A stretch of DNA of 64,000 nt from Alkaliphilus metalliredigens QYMF (GTDB lineage: Bacteria; Bacillota; Clostridia; Peptostreptococcales; Natronincolaceae). Position numbers and translations under genes: made by a program. Where the stretch lies: NCBI RefSeq assembly GCF_000016985.1, contig NC_009633.1:2461539-2525538 (forward strand). Direction: 5' to 3'. The notes beneath the pieces were generated by a model, which ran no database searches, was not told the origin of the DNA, and worked only from the letters and a program-made list of their open reading frames with translations. Positions 7,123-16,112 of the stretch are shown here, one piece after another; positions within the stretch are counted from its first letter, which is position 1; every line of letters begins with the position of its first letter.

Positions 7123-7154
7123 AAACCCTGCTAGGTAAACTAGTGGGGTTTTCT
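7123..7154 (+). terminator. Terminator-like hairpin, copy 2
   Basis: AAACCCTGCTAG and CTAGTGGGGTTT pair over 12 positions (two G-U) around a GTAAA loop, followed by TTCTTGT. The close relation to the copy at 6743 suggests duplication. Confidence 0.65.
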
Positions 7155-7249
7155 TGTGCAAGAAAAGAATTTGTCTATATTTGATATCGAAAATTAGAGG
7201 ATAACTCTTTTCTATGTGGAATCTTGACTATAGAAAGGGTGGTGGAATA

Positions 7250-7660
7250 ATGAAAAAACGGATTATTTCAATTTTACTAATTTTGATTTTATTAGGAGTC
7301 AATGTTACAGCATATGCACATTCAGGGAGAACCGATTCAAGTGGAGGACATAGAGATAATAAAAATGCAAGCGGACTTGGGAGTTATCACTATCACTGTG
7401 GAGGCCATCCTGCGCATTTACACAAAAATGGTGTGTGTCCTTATAAGACAACAAAGTCAACAGCGACTGGGACATCTACCACAAAGTCAACATCAATGAC
7501 GATCCAAAGCAAATTAAATAGTCTTGGATATGATTGTGGTGTTGTTGATGGCATTATGGGTTTAAAAACAAAGGCAGCTATAAAAGCATTCCAGAAGGAT
7601 AATGATCTAACTGTTGATGGAATAGTCGGACCACAAACGAGGAAAGCATTAGAAATATAA
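7250..7660 (+). CDS. Secreted YHYH-domain protein with peptidoglycan-binding domain (136 aa)
   Basis: ATG 7250 follows AAAGGGTGGTGG. Residues 1-22 form a signal peptide (MKKRIISILLILILLG, ending AYA). Residues 25-60 form a YHYH-type domain (HSGRTDSSGGHRDN, then YHYHCGGHPAHLH) rich in His and Cys. After a Thr/Ser linker, residues 80-136 form a PG_binding_1 domain (IQSKLNSLGYDCGVVDG). It should act at the cell wall; the YHYH part may bind metal. In a prophage it may alter the host surface. Confidence 0.75.
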   Translation: MKKRIISILLILILLGVNVTAYAHSGRTDSSGGHRDNKNASGLGSYHYHCGGHPAHLHKNGVCPYKTTKSTATGTSTTKSTSMTIQSKLNSLGYDCGVVDGIMGLKTKAAIKAFQKDNDLTVDGIVGPQTRKALEI

Positions 7661-7747
7661 AGACATTATTAAGGATGGAAACAACATGGGATAAGGAGCC
7701 ACTAGGCTCTTTTCTTTTGCGTAAAAATATGAAGGTAGGTGGTGATA

Positions 7748-8356
7748 GTGGCTAAAAAGAAGCCTGCCAATCCTATAAAAGGGAAAGAAGCAGTATTAGA
7801 TATTCAGGACTATTTGAAGTGTACAGGCCAAAGAGACTATGTGCTGTTCGTTCTTGGTATAGCCACAGGATACAGAGCAGGGGATATTGTAAAGCTAAAG
7901 GTAAGAGACATCAAGGCATCATTAGAAAATGGATATTTTGAGATTTTAGAAGGTAAGAAAGTAAACAGTAAAAACATAAGAAAAGAGAATATTAAGCCAC
8001 GAATTGTGAAAGTGATAAAGAATCTTGAGATATTGTTAAGAAAGTATATCAAGGGCAAAAAAGATTATGAGTATCTATTTCAATCAAGAAAAGGTAAAAA
8101 CAGGAGTATTCATGTTAGTACTGTAAGTAGAATCTTGAAAGCAGCTGGGGAAGAGTTTGGGCTTAAAAACATTACGGCACATTCAATGAGAAAGACCTTT
8201 GCATACTCGATTTACGTTGAAAGTGAGTATGACATTACACTGGTGAAAGAAATGCTAGGTCATGGCAGCATAGAAGAAACAAAATGTTACTTAGGTTTAG
8301 ATCGAGAAACATATGATAAATACAGTGACTCTCTTAATGATTTGATTAGATTATAG
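7748..8356 (+). CDS. Short phage tyrosine recombinase (202 aa)
   Basis: This is a catalytic-domain-only tyrosine recombinase. Visible residues are Arg in GIATGYRAGDIVKLK, the HSMRKTF box (H-x-x-R), LGHGS (His), and a Tyr near the end (ETYDKYSD). The N-terminal core-binding domain is much reduced. GTG 7748 is preferred, with GGTAGGTGGTG upstream. Genes of this type sit before terminase in many Clostridium and Bacillus phages. They are probably not the main integrase, and a role in dimer resolution is a guess. Confidence 0.8.
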   Translation: MAKKKPANPIKGKEAVLDIQDYLKCTGQRDYVLFVLGIATGYRAGDIVKLKVRDIKASLENGYFEILEGKKVNSKNIRKENIKPRIVKVIKNLEILLRKYIKGKKDYEYLFQSRKGKNRSIHVSTVSRILKAAGEEFGLKNITAHSMRKTFAYSIYVESEYDITLVKEMLGHGSIEETKCYLGLDRETYDKYSDSLNDLIRL

Positions 8357-8714
8357 AGGAGTCTTTTTTATTTTTTTGTTATCGAATGTTCTATTTTTTG
8401 GTGGGTGAACATTGGAGTGTAAAAATAGAGGTATATAAGAAGTAGAAAAAATTATATTTGAATGTGCGATTCCCTATGAAAATAAGACATTCAAAAATAG
8501 GGTTAAAAACCAATTAAACCATTGTCATATCAAAGGTCACAAAAGAAATGTATATAAATTGGTTCACGACTAAAATGGAATTTATCTTATTTTAGGGGGT
8601 TGTAGACCCGAAAACAACTCAATTCATCCCTTTCTAATAATTAATAAATACTGATTTATAGGGGGGCATTAAGATAAAAAAATAAATCTTATTTTTATTT
8701 AGGGGGATTTTGCT
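8357..8714. other. Non-coding stretch before the first terminase gene
   Basis: 358 bases without a convincing gene. It is AT-rich, with three G-runs (around 8594, 8661 and 8701) and a short GTTGT/ACAAC hairpin at about 8600-8620. A late promoter or packaging signals could lie here, but nothing is clear enough to name. Confidence 0.4.
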
Positions 8715-9365
8715 ATGGGAAGACAGAGAAGTCCCAATAGAGATAAAGCTTATGAAGTCTATAAAGAGAAAAACGGGAAGATAACATCCAAGGAAATAGC
8801 AGAGATGCTAAAAGAGAAACTGACGAATATAAATAGCTGGAGAGTTCAAGATAAGTGGAAAAAAAAGTTAAGTGGTGTTGGCGCTCCTGAGGGGAATAAA
8901 AATGCAGTAGGAAATAAAGGTGGAGCTCCTGAAAAGAATTATAATAGCTTAAAGCATGGACAATACACAAAGCGAATACCTTTTCACGTTAAAACGATTA
9001 TGGAAGAATTAGATATCGAAGACCCATTGGAAAAGCTTTGGAGAACTATTTGTCTGCATGAAGCTAGAATCATCTACATGCAAGAAATTATGCATGTTAG
9101 AGACAAGGATGATATGACAAAGGTTATTAAAAAGACTAGTGAAGGTAAAGGCGGTTCTTCTAAGGAATATGAAATACAATTTGCTTGGGATAAGGAAGCC
9201 AACTTAATTAATACTCAATCAAAAGCTGTACTTGCATTAGCTAAGCTAATTAAACAATATGATGAAATGATTCATGCTAATTGGGAGACGGTTACAGAAG
9301 ATCAGAAGTTAAGAGTTGAAAGATTAAAGATTCAAATAGATAATGAAAAGTTAAAGGCGTGGTAA
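8715..9365 (+). CDS. Phage terminase small subunit-like (XtmA/YqaS type, 216 aa)
   Basis: ATG 8715 follows TTAGGGGGAT. Residues 1-55 form a helix-turn-helix (RSPNRDKAYEVYKEKNGKIT then KEIAEMLKEKL). Next comes the GAPEGNKNAVGN and KGGAPEKNYNSLKHG segment, a hallmark of PBSX/YqaS-type small terminases. These bind the packaging site and hand DNA to the large subunit. A second small-terminase gene of the P27 type lies at 10151, so this one may be an accessory DNA-binding protein. Confidence 0.7.
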   Translation: MGRQRSPNRDKAYEVYKEKNGKITSKEIAEMLKEKLTNINSWRVQDKWKKKLSGVGAPEGNKNAVGNKGGAPEKNYNSLKHGQYTKRIPFHVKTIMEELDIEDPLEKLWRTICLHEARIIYMQEIMHVRDKDDMTKVIKKTSEGKGGSSKEYEIQFAWDKEANLINTQSKAVLALAKLIKQYDEMIHANWETVTEDQKLRVERLKIQIDNEKLKAW

Positions 9366-9366
9366 T

Positions 9367-10047
9367 ATGGCGAAGCATGCAATACTGAAAACCTTTTATG
9401 CCAGTGGTAAATGGAGAAAGCTCAGGCTAATGTTGATAAATGACAGAGGTCCATACTGCGAACAATGTGGAGACTTAATTACAGAGTCAATCAATATTAT
9501 CGCTCATCATAAAATTGAGTTAACACCTGAGAATGTTAAAGATTATAATATAAGCCTTAATCCTGATTTAATAGAACTAGTATGCTTTGATTGTCACAAC
9601 AAAGAGCATAAGAGATATGGGTACAATCAAAAACATGTATATATAGTCTATGGACCACCTTTATCCGGGAAACATACTTTTGTAAAGCACAATATGAAAA
9701 GAGGAGATATCGTGGTTGATATGGACATGCTTTATGCTGCTGTATCCGGTTTACCTGGCTATGACAAACCAGATAAGTTATTCAGCAATGTAATTGGGAT
9801 ACACAATCTGTTAATAGATCACATCAAGACACGGTATGGTAAATGGAATAATGCCTGGGTGATTGGTGGGTATGCTGATAAACATAAGCGAGATAAGCTA
9901 TCAAATGATCTTGGAGCTGAACTTGTATACTGTGACATGACTCAAGAAGAGTGCTTTGAACGTTTACTGATTGATGAAGATCGTAAGTACAGACAAGAAG
10001 AATGGAAGAGCTATATAGTAAAGTGGTTTAATACCTATACAGTATAA
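9367..10047 (+). CDS. HNH endonuclease fused to a P-loop ATPase/kinase-like domain (226 aa)
   Basis: Residues 1-85 are an HNH nuclease (YASGKWRKLRLMLINDRGPY, then CEQCG, IIAHHKIEL, LVCFDCHNKEH), with two CxxC-type zinc pairs and the catalytic HH. Residues 90-226 form a small P-loop domain (YGPPLSGKHTFVKHN as Walker A, VDMDMLY after it). HNH proteins next to terminase stimulate cos cleavage in many cos phages. The added P-loop domain is seen in some Gram-positive phages and its job is unclear. It starts two bases after the preceding gene. Confidence 0.75.
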   Translation: MAKHAILKTFYASGKWRKLRLMLINDRGPYCEQCGDLITESINIIAHHKIELTPENVKDYNISLNPDLIELVCFDCHNKEHKRYGYNQKHVYIVYGPPLSGKHTFVKHNMKRGDIVVDMDMLYAAVSGLPGYDKPDKLFSNVIGIHNLLIDHIKTRYGKWNNAWVIGGYADKHKRDKLSNDLGAELVYCDMTQEECFERLLIDEDRKYRQEEWKSYIVKWFNTYTV

Positions 10048-10150
10048 GCCCCCCCATTTTTGCGAAAAGAGCTTAATCTAAATGACCGTGGTAAAACCCT
10101 TATTTGCACACAAACCTAAAATTTTGAAATTGGAAGGAGGGCTTAAAAAT
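10048..10150. other. Candidate cos region between HNH and terminase genes
   Basis: Directly after the HNH gene lies a run of seven C followed by ATTTTTGCG. In HNH-type cos phages the cohesive-end site commonly lies between the HNH and small terminase genes, and a C- or G-rich run in an AT-rich genome is suggestive. The exact nick positions cannot be seen from sequence. Confidence 0.4.
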
Positions 10151-10477
10151 ATGTCCAAAAAGGAAATTTTTGAAAAAGAGCTAGAGAAATTGAAGGAGAT
10201 ATTCCAAGATGTCGAGATTTCAAAGAAAAAGCTAGTTGAAGGACTCATTGATGATGCCGCCTTTCTGAAAGCTGAAAATTATGTTTTAAAACAATCTATC
10301 GATAAAACTGGAATGGTCAAGGTACATCCAACTCTACCGGAGATACAAAAGCCCATTGAAGGGGCTCGTCAATATCTCAAGAACATCAATTCATATGCAG
10401 CAGTGATTAAAACCTTAAATGGCGTATTGAATAAGGGCTTGGTAGAAGATGATGATGAATTAGACGAGTTTGAATAG
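10151..10477 (+). CDS. P27-family phage terminase small subunit (108 aa)
   Basis: Start ATG 10151 is chosen for GGAAGGAGGG upstream. The pattern KKKLVEGLIDDAAFLKAEN, a short G-x-V segment, then a conserved SYAAVIKTLNGVL matches P27-family small terminases. These bind packaging DNA and partner the large subunit encoded next. It is nine bases before the TerL start and ends in a very acidic tail. Confidence 0.75.
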   Translation: MSKKEIFEKELEKLKEIFQDVEISKKKLVEGLIDDAAFLKAENYVLKQSIDKTGMVKVHPTLPEIQKPIEGARQYLKNINSYAAVIKTLNGVLNKGLVEDDDELDEFE

Positions 10478-10485
10478 GTGATTAT

Positions 10486-12219
10486 ATGCTGTTAAATGAA
10501 AATATTAATGGAACTCACTCATGGCTCATAGAGTATATCAATAGATGCAAATCCGGTGAAATTATAATTGGTTATGAGTTGATGCAGGAATTAGATGTTT
10601 TATTGAGGCATTTTAATAATCCAGAAATAACGGTAGATTTTACAGATGCTCATAAGCGGATCAAGTTTATAGAAACAAAATGCAAACACTTTGAGGCTCC
10701 TTTTGCTGGGAAGCCTTTTATATTAATGTTATTCCAGAAGGCCTTTATTGAGGCTATATATATATTTAAAATATATGATGAAGAAGTAGGTCGATTAATA
10801 AGACTATATCAAGATGTTCTATATTTGGTTAGTAGAAAAAATGGGAAAACTCCACTGATTTCAGCTATGTGTTTAGCTGAATTTTTTTGTGGACCCATGG
10901 GATTAAGAATACTATGCTCAAGTAATGACTATGAACAAGCGGACCTGATGTTTCAGGCTATTAATTCCATGAGAGAAGAGAGTCCAGGACTTGAGAAAGT
11001 CACTAGAAAAAATATAAAAGGTGTATTCTTTGGGAATCCCAAGAAGCCTAAAAAGAATGGAAAGTTTTCATACAAGAACAAAGGAACGATTAGAAAGATA
11101 TCAGCAAAAACAGGAGCCAAGGAAGGTAGAAATATAGGAGTAGGGGCTGTTGATGAGGTTCATGAGATGAAGGATGATACATCTGTTATGCCTATTAGAC
11201 AAGCTTTATCAACACAGGATGAACCTTTGTTTTTCGAACTGACAACTGAAGGAGTCGTAAATGATGGATATCTAGATAACCGCCTAAAGGAAGCACGTCA
11301 AGTATTAGACGGAGAACTAGAACGTCCACGCTGGCTCATATGGTTACATACACAGGATAATGAGCAAGAAATATGGCAAAATGAAAAATCTTGGCACAAA
11401 AGCAATCCTGGGCTAGGTGTGATTAAAAAGTGGTCATTCATGCGGAAGATGATCGAAGAAGCTAAAAACAGTAAATCTAAGAGAGTATTTGTTTTATCCA
11501 AGGATTTCAATATCAAACAAAATAATGCAGCTGCTTGGTTGACCCCAGAGGATATTGAGAATTTGGAAACCTTTGATATAGAAGAGTTTAGAAATTGCTT
11601 TGCCATAGGTGGTGTAGATTTAAGTAAAACAGGTGATTTTTGTAGTGCTAGGGCCCTACTGATGAAACCGGGTAGTGATAAAAAGTATTTCTTGCAGCAC
11701 TATTTTATTCCTGAAGCAAAACTGAACACTCTCAATAGGGAAGAGGAAAGAAAATATAGGGAGTGGGTTAGACAAGGATTGATAACATTATCTGATGGTA
11801 ATGAAAATGATTTTAGGCACGTTACCGCATGGTTTGTAAAACTATTTAAGGAATATGGTATTCGATTTTATAAGGTGGGTTATGATAAGTGGTCAGCTGT
11901 CTATTGGAGAAAAGAAATGGAAGAGTACGGATTTGATACACAAAAGGTAGACCAAAATTGGGGAAGCATGTCAGAGCCTATGAAACTTCTGGAGGTAGAT
12001 CTTAAAAGTAATAAGGTAGTATACAACAATCATCCAATCGATAGGCTATGCTTAGAAAACACGGCAATGAATGTGAATACCAAAGAAGAAATAATGCCTA
12101 TTAAGATCCAGGGAAAGGATGATAAAAAGATTGATGGAGCCGTTACGAAGATGATTTGTTATAGGGTTTATATTGATAACAAAATAGAGTTTTTAGAATT
12201 AGTTAAAAGGACTGCTTAG
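10486..12219 (+). CDS. Phage terminase large subunit (577 aa)
   Basis: The motor and nuclease that pumps DNA into the prohead. The N-terminal ATPase has a Walker A-like VSRKNGKTPLIS near residue 121 and a Walker B with catalytic acid at VGAVDEVHEM around 220. The C-terminal RNase H-like nuclease shows GGVDLSKTGDF near residue 378 and YDKW further on. Length is normal for HK97-type TerL. ATG 10486 follows AATAGGTG. It sits between the P27 small subunit and a small membrane protein. Confidence 0.9.
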   Translation: MLLNENINGTHSWLIEYINRCKSGEIIIGYELMQELDVLLRHFNNPEITVDFTDAHKRIKFIETKCKHFEAPFAGKPFILMLFQKAFIEAIYIFKIYDEEVGRLIRLYQDVLYLVSRKNGKTPLISAMCLAEFFCGPMGLRILCSSNDYEQADLMFQAINSMREESPGLEKVTRKNIKGVFFGNPKKPKKNGKFSYKNKGTIRKISAKTGAKEGRNIGVGAVDEVHEMKDDTSVMPIRQALSTQDEPLFFELTTEGVVNDGYLDNRLKEARQVLDGELERPRWLIWLHTQDNEQEIWQNEKSWHKSNPGLGVIKKWSFMRKMIEEAKNSKSKRVFVLSKDFNIKQNNAAAWLTPEDIENLETFDIEEFRNCFAIGGVDLSKTGDFCSARALLMKPGSDKKYFLQHYFIPEAKLNTLNREEERKYREWVRQGLITLSDGNENDFRHVTAWFVKLFKEYGIRFYKVGYDKWSAVYWRKEMEEYGFDTQKVDQNWGSMSEPMKLLEVDLKSNKVVYNNHPIDRLCLENTAMNVNTKEEIMPIKIQGKDDKKIDGAVTKMICYRVYIDNKIEFLELVKRTA

Positions 12220-12230
12220 GGGGTGGAAGC

Positions 12231-12395
12231 TTGAAAAAGTTAAAAAAAATAGTCAGTTTTTTAGAAGACATTTTATTCATTGTGGGTATTACTCTTTTTT
12301 CAATAGGTGTATTCAAAATATATATTCCAGCTGGGTTTATTGTATTGGGCATTTGCTTTATAGCAGGTGCTTATTTTATTGCAAAGAGAAGGTGA
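12231..12395 (+). CDS. Small membrane protein in the packaging operon (54 aa)
   Basis: TTG 12231 follows AGGGGGTGG. After a Lys-rich N-terminus (MKKLKKIVSFL) two hydrophobic segments span about residues 14-27 and 30-49. It sits between terL and the portal gene. The function is unknown; small two-helix proteins in this position are occasionally seen in Gram-positive phages. Confidence 0.55.
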   Translation: MKKLKKIVSFLEDILFIVGITLFSIGVFKIYIPAGFIVLGICFIAGAYFIAKRR

Positions 12396-12401
12396 TGTTA
12401 A

Positions 12402-13643
12402 TTGATACTTAAAAGCTTGTTTCGTACAAGAAATCCCAGCAATATGAACTATGCCACAATGCTAAATGGCAATACTCCTATATTTAGTCAATTCGGAGAT
12501 AATATTTATTCATCAGACGTGGTACAAATGTGCATTGATTGCATAGCGACAGAATGCAGCAAGTTACAGCCAAAGCATGTAAGATTAGATAAAAATGATA
12601 TGCAAGTCAATGTAAAGGGGAGTCTTAATAGACTATTTAAATTTGCTCCAAATGAGTTGATGACAACTCGTGATTTTATAGAAAAAATCATATGGCTGCT
12701 ATATATGAATTATAATGCTTTCATTTATCCTGTATTTGAGTACAAAGGTCCTAAGGGTAGTAGGGCAAAAGAGTATAAGGCACTCTATCCTTTGAATCCC
12801 ATCCAAGTTGATTATCTACAAGATCAAACCGGTAAGTTGTTTGTGAAATTCTATTTTAATGGTGGACAAGATTTCACTTTGCCTTATTCTGATGTGATTC
12901 ATCTAAGAAAAAAGTTTTCTGTGAATGACATCATGGGTGGCGGCTTAAATGGCCAACCGGACAATGTTGCATTATTAAAAGTACTGGAGATTAATGACAC
13001 TGTACTTCAAGGTTTAGAAAAGGCAATCAAAACGAGTCTTTCTATTCGTGGAATATTAAAGATTAGCACCATGATGGATGATGAAAAACAAAAAAAAGAA
13101 CGCGAGAGATTTGAAAAAGCTGTTTCATCGGGGACGACAGGTATACTGCCCATGGATCTTAAGGGAGAATACACAGATTTAAAAGTAGATCCTAAGTTAA
13201 TCGATAAGGATACCCTAGAGTTTCTTCAAAATAAGGTTCTAAACTACTATGGGGTATCAGTGCCTATCCTAAGTGGCGATTTTACTGATGAGCAATACCA
13301 GGCCTTTTATGAAAAGACTCTAGAACCTATTGTGATTAGTTTAGGGCAAGCTTTTTCAAAAACAATATTTAGCACTGGGGAAATTGATCGTGGGAATGAG
13401 ATCGTCTTTTATCCTGAAAAACTTCTATTCACTAACACTAAAAACAGAATAGCTGTTGCAGATATTTTGGGTAATCGTGGAGCACTGACTAATAATGATC
13501 TACTTGAGTTATTTGGATATCCACCATATGAAGGAGGAACAGAACGATTTATGAGCCTTAACTATATCCACACTTCACTGGCGAATGAATATCAGATGAA
13601 AAGAGCAGGAATGAAGGAAAGAGAGGTCGATAAAGATGCGTAA
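12402..13643 (+). CDS. HK97-family portal protein (413 aa)
   Basis: Forms the dodecameric DNA gate at the head vertex. Recognised from YSSDVVQMCIDCIATECSKL near the N-terminus, LNPIQVDYL, DVIHLRKKFS, GGLNGQP, and the C-terminal GVSVPILSGDFTDEQ segment, as in phage portal family PF04860. Start is TTG 12402 after AGAGAAGGTGATG. Length is normal. It overlaps the protease gene by eight bases. Confidence 0.9.
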   Translation: MILKSLFRTRNPSNMNYATMLNGNTPIFSQFGDNIYSSDVVQMCIDCIATECSKLQPKHVRLDKNDMQVNVKGSLNRLFKFAPNELMTTRDFIEKIIWLLYMNYNAFIYPVFEYKGPKGSRAKEYKALYPLNPIQVDYLQDQTGKLFVKFYFNGGQDFTLPYSDVIHLRKKFSVNDIMGGGLNGQPDNVALLKVLEINDTVLQGLEKAIKTSLSIRGILKISTMMDDEKQKKERERFEKAVSSGTTGILPMDLKGEYTDLKVDPKLIDKDTLEFLQNKVLNYYGVSVPILSGDFTDEQYQAFYEKTLEPIVISLGQAFSKTIFSTGEIDRGNEIVFYPEKLLFTNTKNRIAVADILGNRGALTNNDLLELFGYPPYEGGTERFMSLNYIHTSLANEYQMKRAGMKEREVDKDA

Positions 13644-14286
13644 CAAGAAATTGCCACAAAACAATGAAGTAATCACAAGAAGTTTTGGAATTGCTGATTT
13701 CAGAGCTGACGATGAAGAAAAATCTGTTGAGGGACATGCTGCCGTATATGATCAAAAGACAAATATAGGTGGCTATTTTTATGAAGTTATTGAAAGGGGA
13801 GCTTTTGATGGTTGTGATTTTGATGATGTTTTGTTTTTCGTAAATCATGATACAAGAAAAATCCCCCTTGCTAGAAGCCGAAGAAATAACGGTAATTCGA
13901 CCATGCAGATAAAAACCGATGATAAGGGTCTGCATATTAAGTCCAAGCTAGATACTGAAGAGAATGCTGAAGCAAGAAGTTTATACAGTTCAATTAAGCG
14001 TGGAGATATTGATGGGATGTCGTTTATGTTTCACATCAAGGAAGCAAGATGGACTGACTTAGATACCGATATGCCTACACGCCATATCTTGAAATTTCGA
14101 AAAGTATTCGAAGTGAGTGCGGTTAATATGCCAGCTTACTCCGGTACTGATATAAATGTTCGTGATCAGGCTGCATTGGATAATGCGGCAGTGGCATTGG
14201 AGAATGCTAGATCGAAGGAGTTGGATAACTCTTCAAACGAGCTAGAATTAGTAAAATTCAAAACACAAATTCTGATGAAAGGTTAA
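13636..14286 (+). CDS. HK97-family prohead protease (S78, 216 aa)
   Basis: Processes capsid and scaffold proteins during head maturation. The catalytic His sits in LFFVNHDTRKIPLARS (about residue 75) and the Ser in GDIDGMSFMF (about 133), the usual H-S arrangement of the S78 family. A helical C-terminal tail may act as scaffold. Start overlaps the portal stop, indicating coupling. Confidence 0.9.
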   Translation: MRNKKLPQNNEVITRSFGIADFRADDEEKSVEGHAAVYDQKTNIGGYFYEVIERGAFDGCDFDDVLFFVNHDTRKIPLARSRRNNGNSTMQIKTDDKGLHIKSKLDTEENAEARSLYSSIKRGDIDGMSFMFHIKEARWTDLDTDMPTRHILKFRKVFEVSAVNMPAYSGTDINVRDQAALDNAAVALENARSKELDNSSNELELVKFKTQILMKG

Positions 14287-14296
14287 GGTGGTTTTA

Positions 14297-15586
14297 ATGA
14301 ACAGAGATAAAATATTAGCAATGATCACTAAGAAAGAAGCAAGGAAGGCTGAATTAGGAACAAAGGCAAATGAGACAGAGGATGTAAAAGAATTAAGAGG
14401 AATCAATACTGAACTGAGTACCTTGAATACTGAAATTGCTGAGTTGAGAAGTTTGCTAGATTCTATTCCTGAAGAAGGGCAAGGGGAACAAGAAACATCT
14501 GAAGAAGACGAACAAAGAAGCCAACCTTTAGGCGCTGCTCAGGTAGTTGCGACTTACGGTTTGCGACAACAGCAGAGTACTGAAGGGGAAGGAAAGGAGA
14601 CGGAACTAAAGCAGAAATATGAACAAAGAGGAGCTGACCTGAAGGAAAAGCGATCCGTAACTTATGATCTGGATGAAGTACCTGAATTAAGAGCAACAAC
14701 TATTGGTAGTGGTGCGCTAGTGACCCAAACGAAGTACAGTAATACAGTTAACCAAGGGTTCAATGAGGTATCAAGAGTGATCGATACTGTTAATGCGGTC
14801 CCGCTAAACGGTGGAGAAAGCTACGAAAAGGCCTTTGAAGTAACGGTTGGGGAAGGGGATTACACATCTGAAACTGGAGATTACAATGAGACTGATCCAG
14901 TGTTTGATTATGTTTCTATCAATAAAGCTAAGGTAACAGCTTATACAGAGTTATCAGATGAAGCTATGAAGTTACCGAATATTGAGTATCAAGCTATGGT
15001 AAGAAGTAGCATTACAAAAGCCATTAGAAAGAAAATCTCTAAGCAAATTCTTGTTGGTAATGGTGGAGCGAATGCATTAGTGGGTATTTTCAATGCTCCT
15101 GAAAAAGTAATTCCACCGGCAAGTGATATTGAGATTTCTGAAATCGATGCAGATACTTTGGATAATATCATCATTAATTATGGTGGAGATGAAGAAGTAG
15201 AAGGAATGGGGTATCTTGTATTAAACAAAAGAGATCTAGCAGCATTTGCAAAGGTAAGAAGTACTGATGGAAAGAAGCTGTATAAGATTAAAACCAATGG
15301 AAACACAGGAACAATTTCTTCTGAGGATTCTTTCGAGGTACCATTCATTATTAATAGTATTTGTCCGGCATTATCTGATGCAGGGACAGTGGCCGAATCT
15401 TATTGCATGGCTTACGGTATGATGAAAGCATATGAAATGCCAGTATTCTCTGCATTAACTGTTGAAGAGTCTCGTGACTATAAATTTAAAACAGGTCAAA
15501 TTGCTTACCGTGGAGCCGTTTGGGTAGGTGGTAATACGGCAATGTACAAAGGGTTTGTGAGAGTTAAGAAAGTAACTGCTACATAA
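14297..15586 (+). CDS. HK97-family major capsid protein (429 aa)
   Basis: Residues 1 to about 115 form a charged coiled-coil delta domain (scaffold) that the protease should remove. The rest is the HK97 fold: ALVTQTKYSNTVNQGFNEVS, ELSDEAMKL, KISKQILVGNGGANALVGIF, then the C-terminal FKTGQIAYRGAVWVGG. ATG 14297 is preferred over GTG 14288 because AAGGTGG lies eight bases upstream. A hairpin follows at 15603. Confidence 0.9.
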   Translation: MNRDKILAMITKKEARKAELGTKANETEDVKELRGINTELSTLNTEIAELRSLLDSIPEEGQGEQETSEEDEQRSQPLGAAQVVATYGLRQQQSTEGEGKETELKQKYEQRGADLKEKRSVTYDLDEVPELRATTIGSGALVTQTKYSNTVNQGFNEVSRVIDTVNAVPLNGGESYEKAFEVTVGEGDYTSETGDYNETDPVFDYVSINKAKVTAYTELSDEAMKLPNIEYQAMVRSSITKAIRKKISKQILVGNGGANALVGIFNAPEKVIPPASDIEISEIDADTLDNIIINYGGDEEVEGMGYLVLNKRDLAAFAKVRSTDGKKLYKIKTNGNTGTISSEDSFEVPFIINSICPALSDAGTVAESYCMAYGMMKAYEMPVFSALTVEESRDYKFKTGQIAYRGAVWVGGNTAMYKGFVRVKKVTAT

Positions 15587-15602
15587 AAATAAAATAAAAT
15601 GA

Positions 15603-15622
15603 GGGAGGGCATAAGCCTTCCC
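15603..15622 (+). terminator. Hairpin after the capsid gene
   Basis: GGGAGGGC and GCCTTCCC form an 8-bp stem (one G-U) with an ATAA loop. Only scattered T residues follow, so it may attenuate rather than end transcription, giving more capsid than tail mRNA. Confidence 0.6.
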
Positions 15623-15648
15623 TTGCTTTGTATGAGGTGGTGATTGAG

Positions 15649-15831
15649 TTGGCTAGAAAGAAAGCGGAAAAGATATTAGAAAAAGACGGTGTTATTTACT
15701 TTAAAGCAACTAAGCCGTTAACAAAGCAAGAACATGAACAACTATCAGATAAGGTGAGGTATGAATCAGAGAAAACAGAACTTAAAATCGTATTAGTGCC
15801 TTTTAGTTGTGATCTTGGCGGTGAAGAGTAA
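15649..15831 (+). CDS. Small head-region phage protein (60 aa)
   Basis: TTG 15649 is chosen because GAGGTGGTG lies six bases upstream; another TTG at 15628 has no such site. The lysine-rich product ends with a hydrophobic strand (LKIVLVPFSC). It lies between capsid and connector genes, where some phages carry a head fibre or decoration protein, but nothing here proves that. Its stop overlaps the next start. Confidence 0.5.
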   Translation: MARKKAEKILEKDGVIYFKATKPLTKQEHEQLSDKVRYESEKTELKIVLVPFSCDLGGEE

Positions 15832-16112
15832 TGAGCATATTCTTAAATGAAGTAAAACATCACTTGAGGATTGACTTTGATGAAGATGACTCTTATTTAG
15901 AGATTCTTATTTCTGCTGCAGAACAATTTATGCATAATGCCACGGGTAAGAGTTTTCATGAAACAAATAAATTAGCAAAAACCATATGCATGATGATAGT
16001 GGCAGATCTATATGAAAACAGAAATATGACCGCTGACAAAGTAGGTCAAACTACTAAGAATCTTGTTAATATGATGCTGATTCAATTGAGCTATGGAAGT
16101 GATCAGGAATGA
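15831..16112 (+). CDS. Head-tail connector, HK97 gp6-like (93 aa)
   Basis: The N-terminus FLNEVKHHLRIDFDEDDSYL, then LISAAEQFMHNATGK, is the classic gp6-like adaptor that sits beneath the portal. It is all-helical and of normal length. Start overlaps the previous stop (TAATG) and its end overlaps the next gene by four bases. Confidence 0.85.
   Translation: MSIFLNEVKHHLRIDFDEDDSYLEILISAAEQFMHNATGKSFHETNKLAKTICMMIVADLYENRNMTADKVGQTTKNLVNMMLIQLSYGSDQE

Noticed and set aside
7748-8356. The short tyrosine recombinase as the prophage integrase
   Set aside because: It lies in the late region away from either end and lacks the N-terminal arm- and core-binding domains usual for integrases; the left end, where an integrase is expected, is outside the window.
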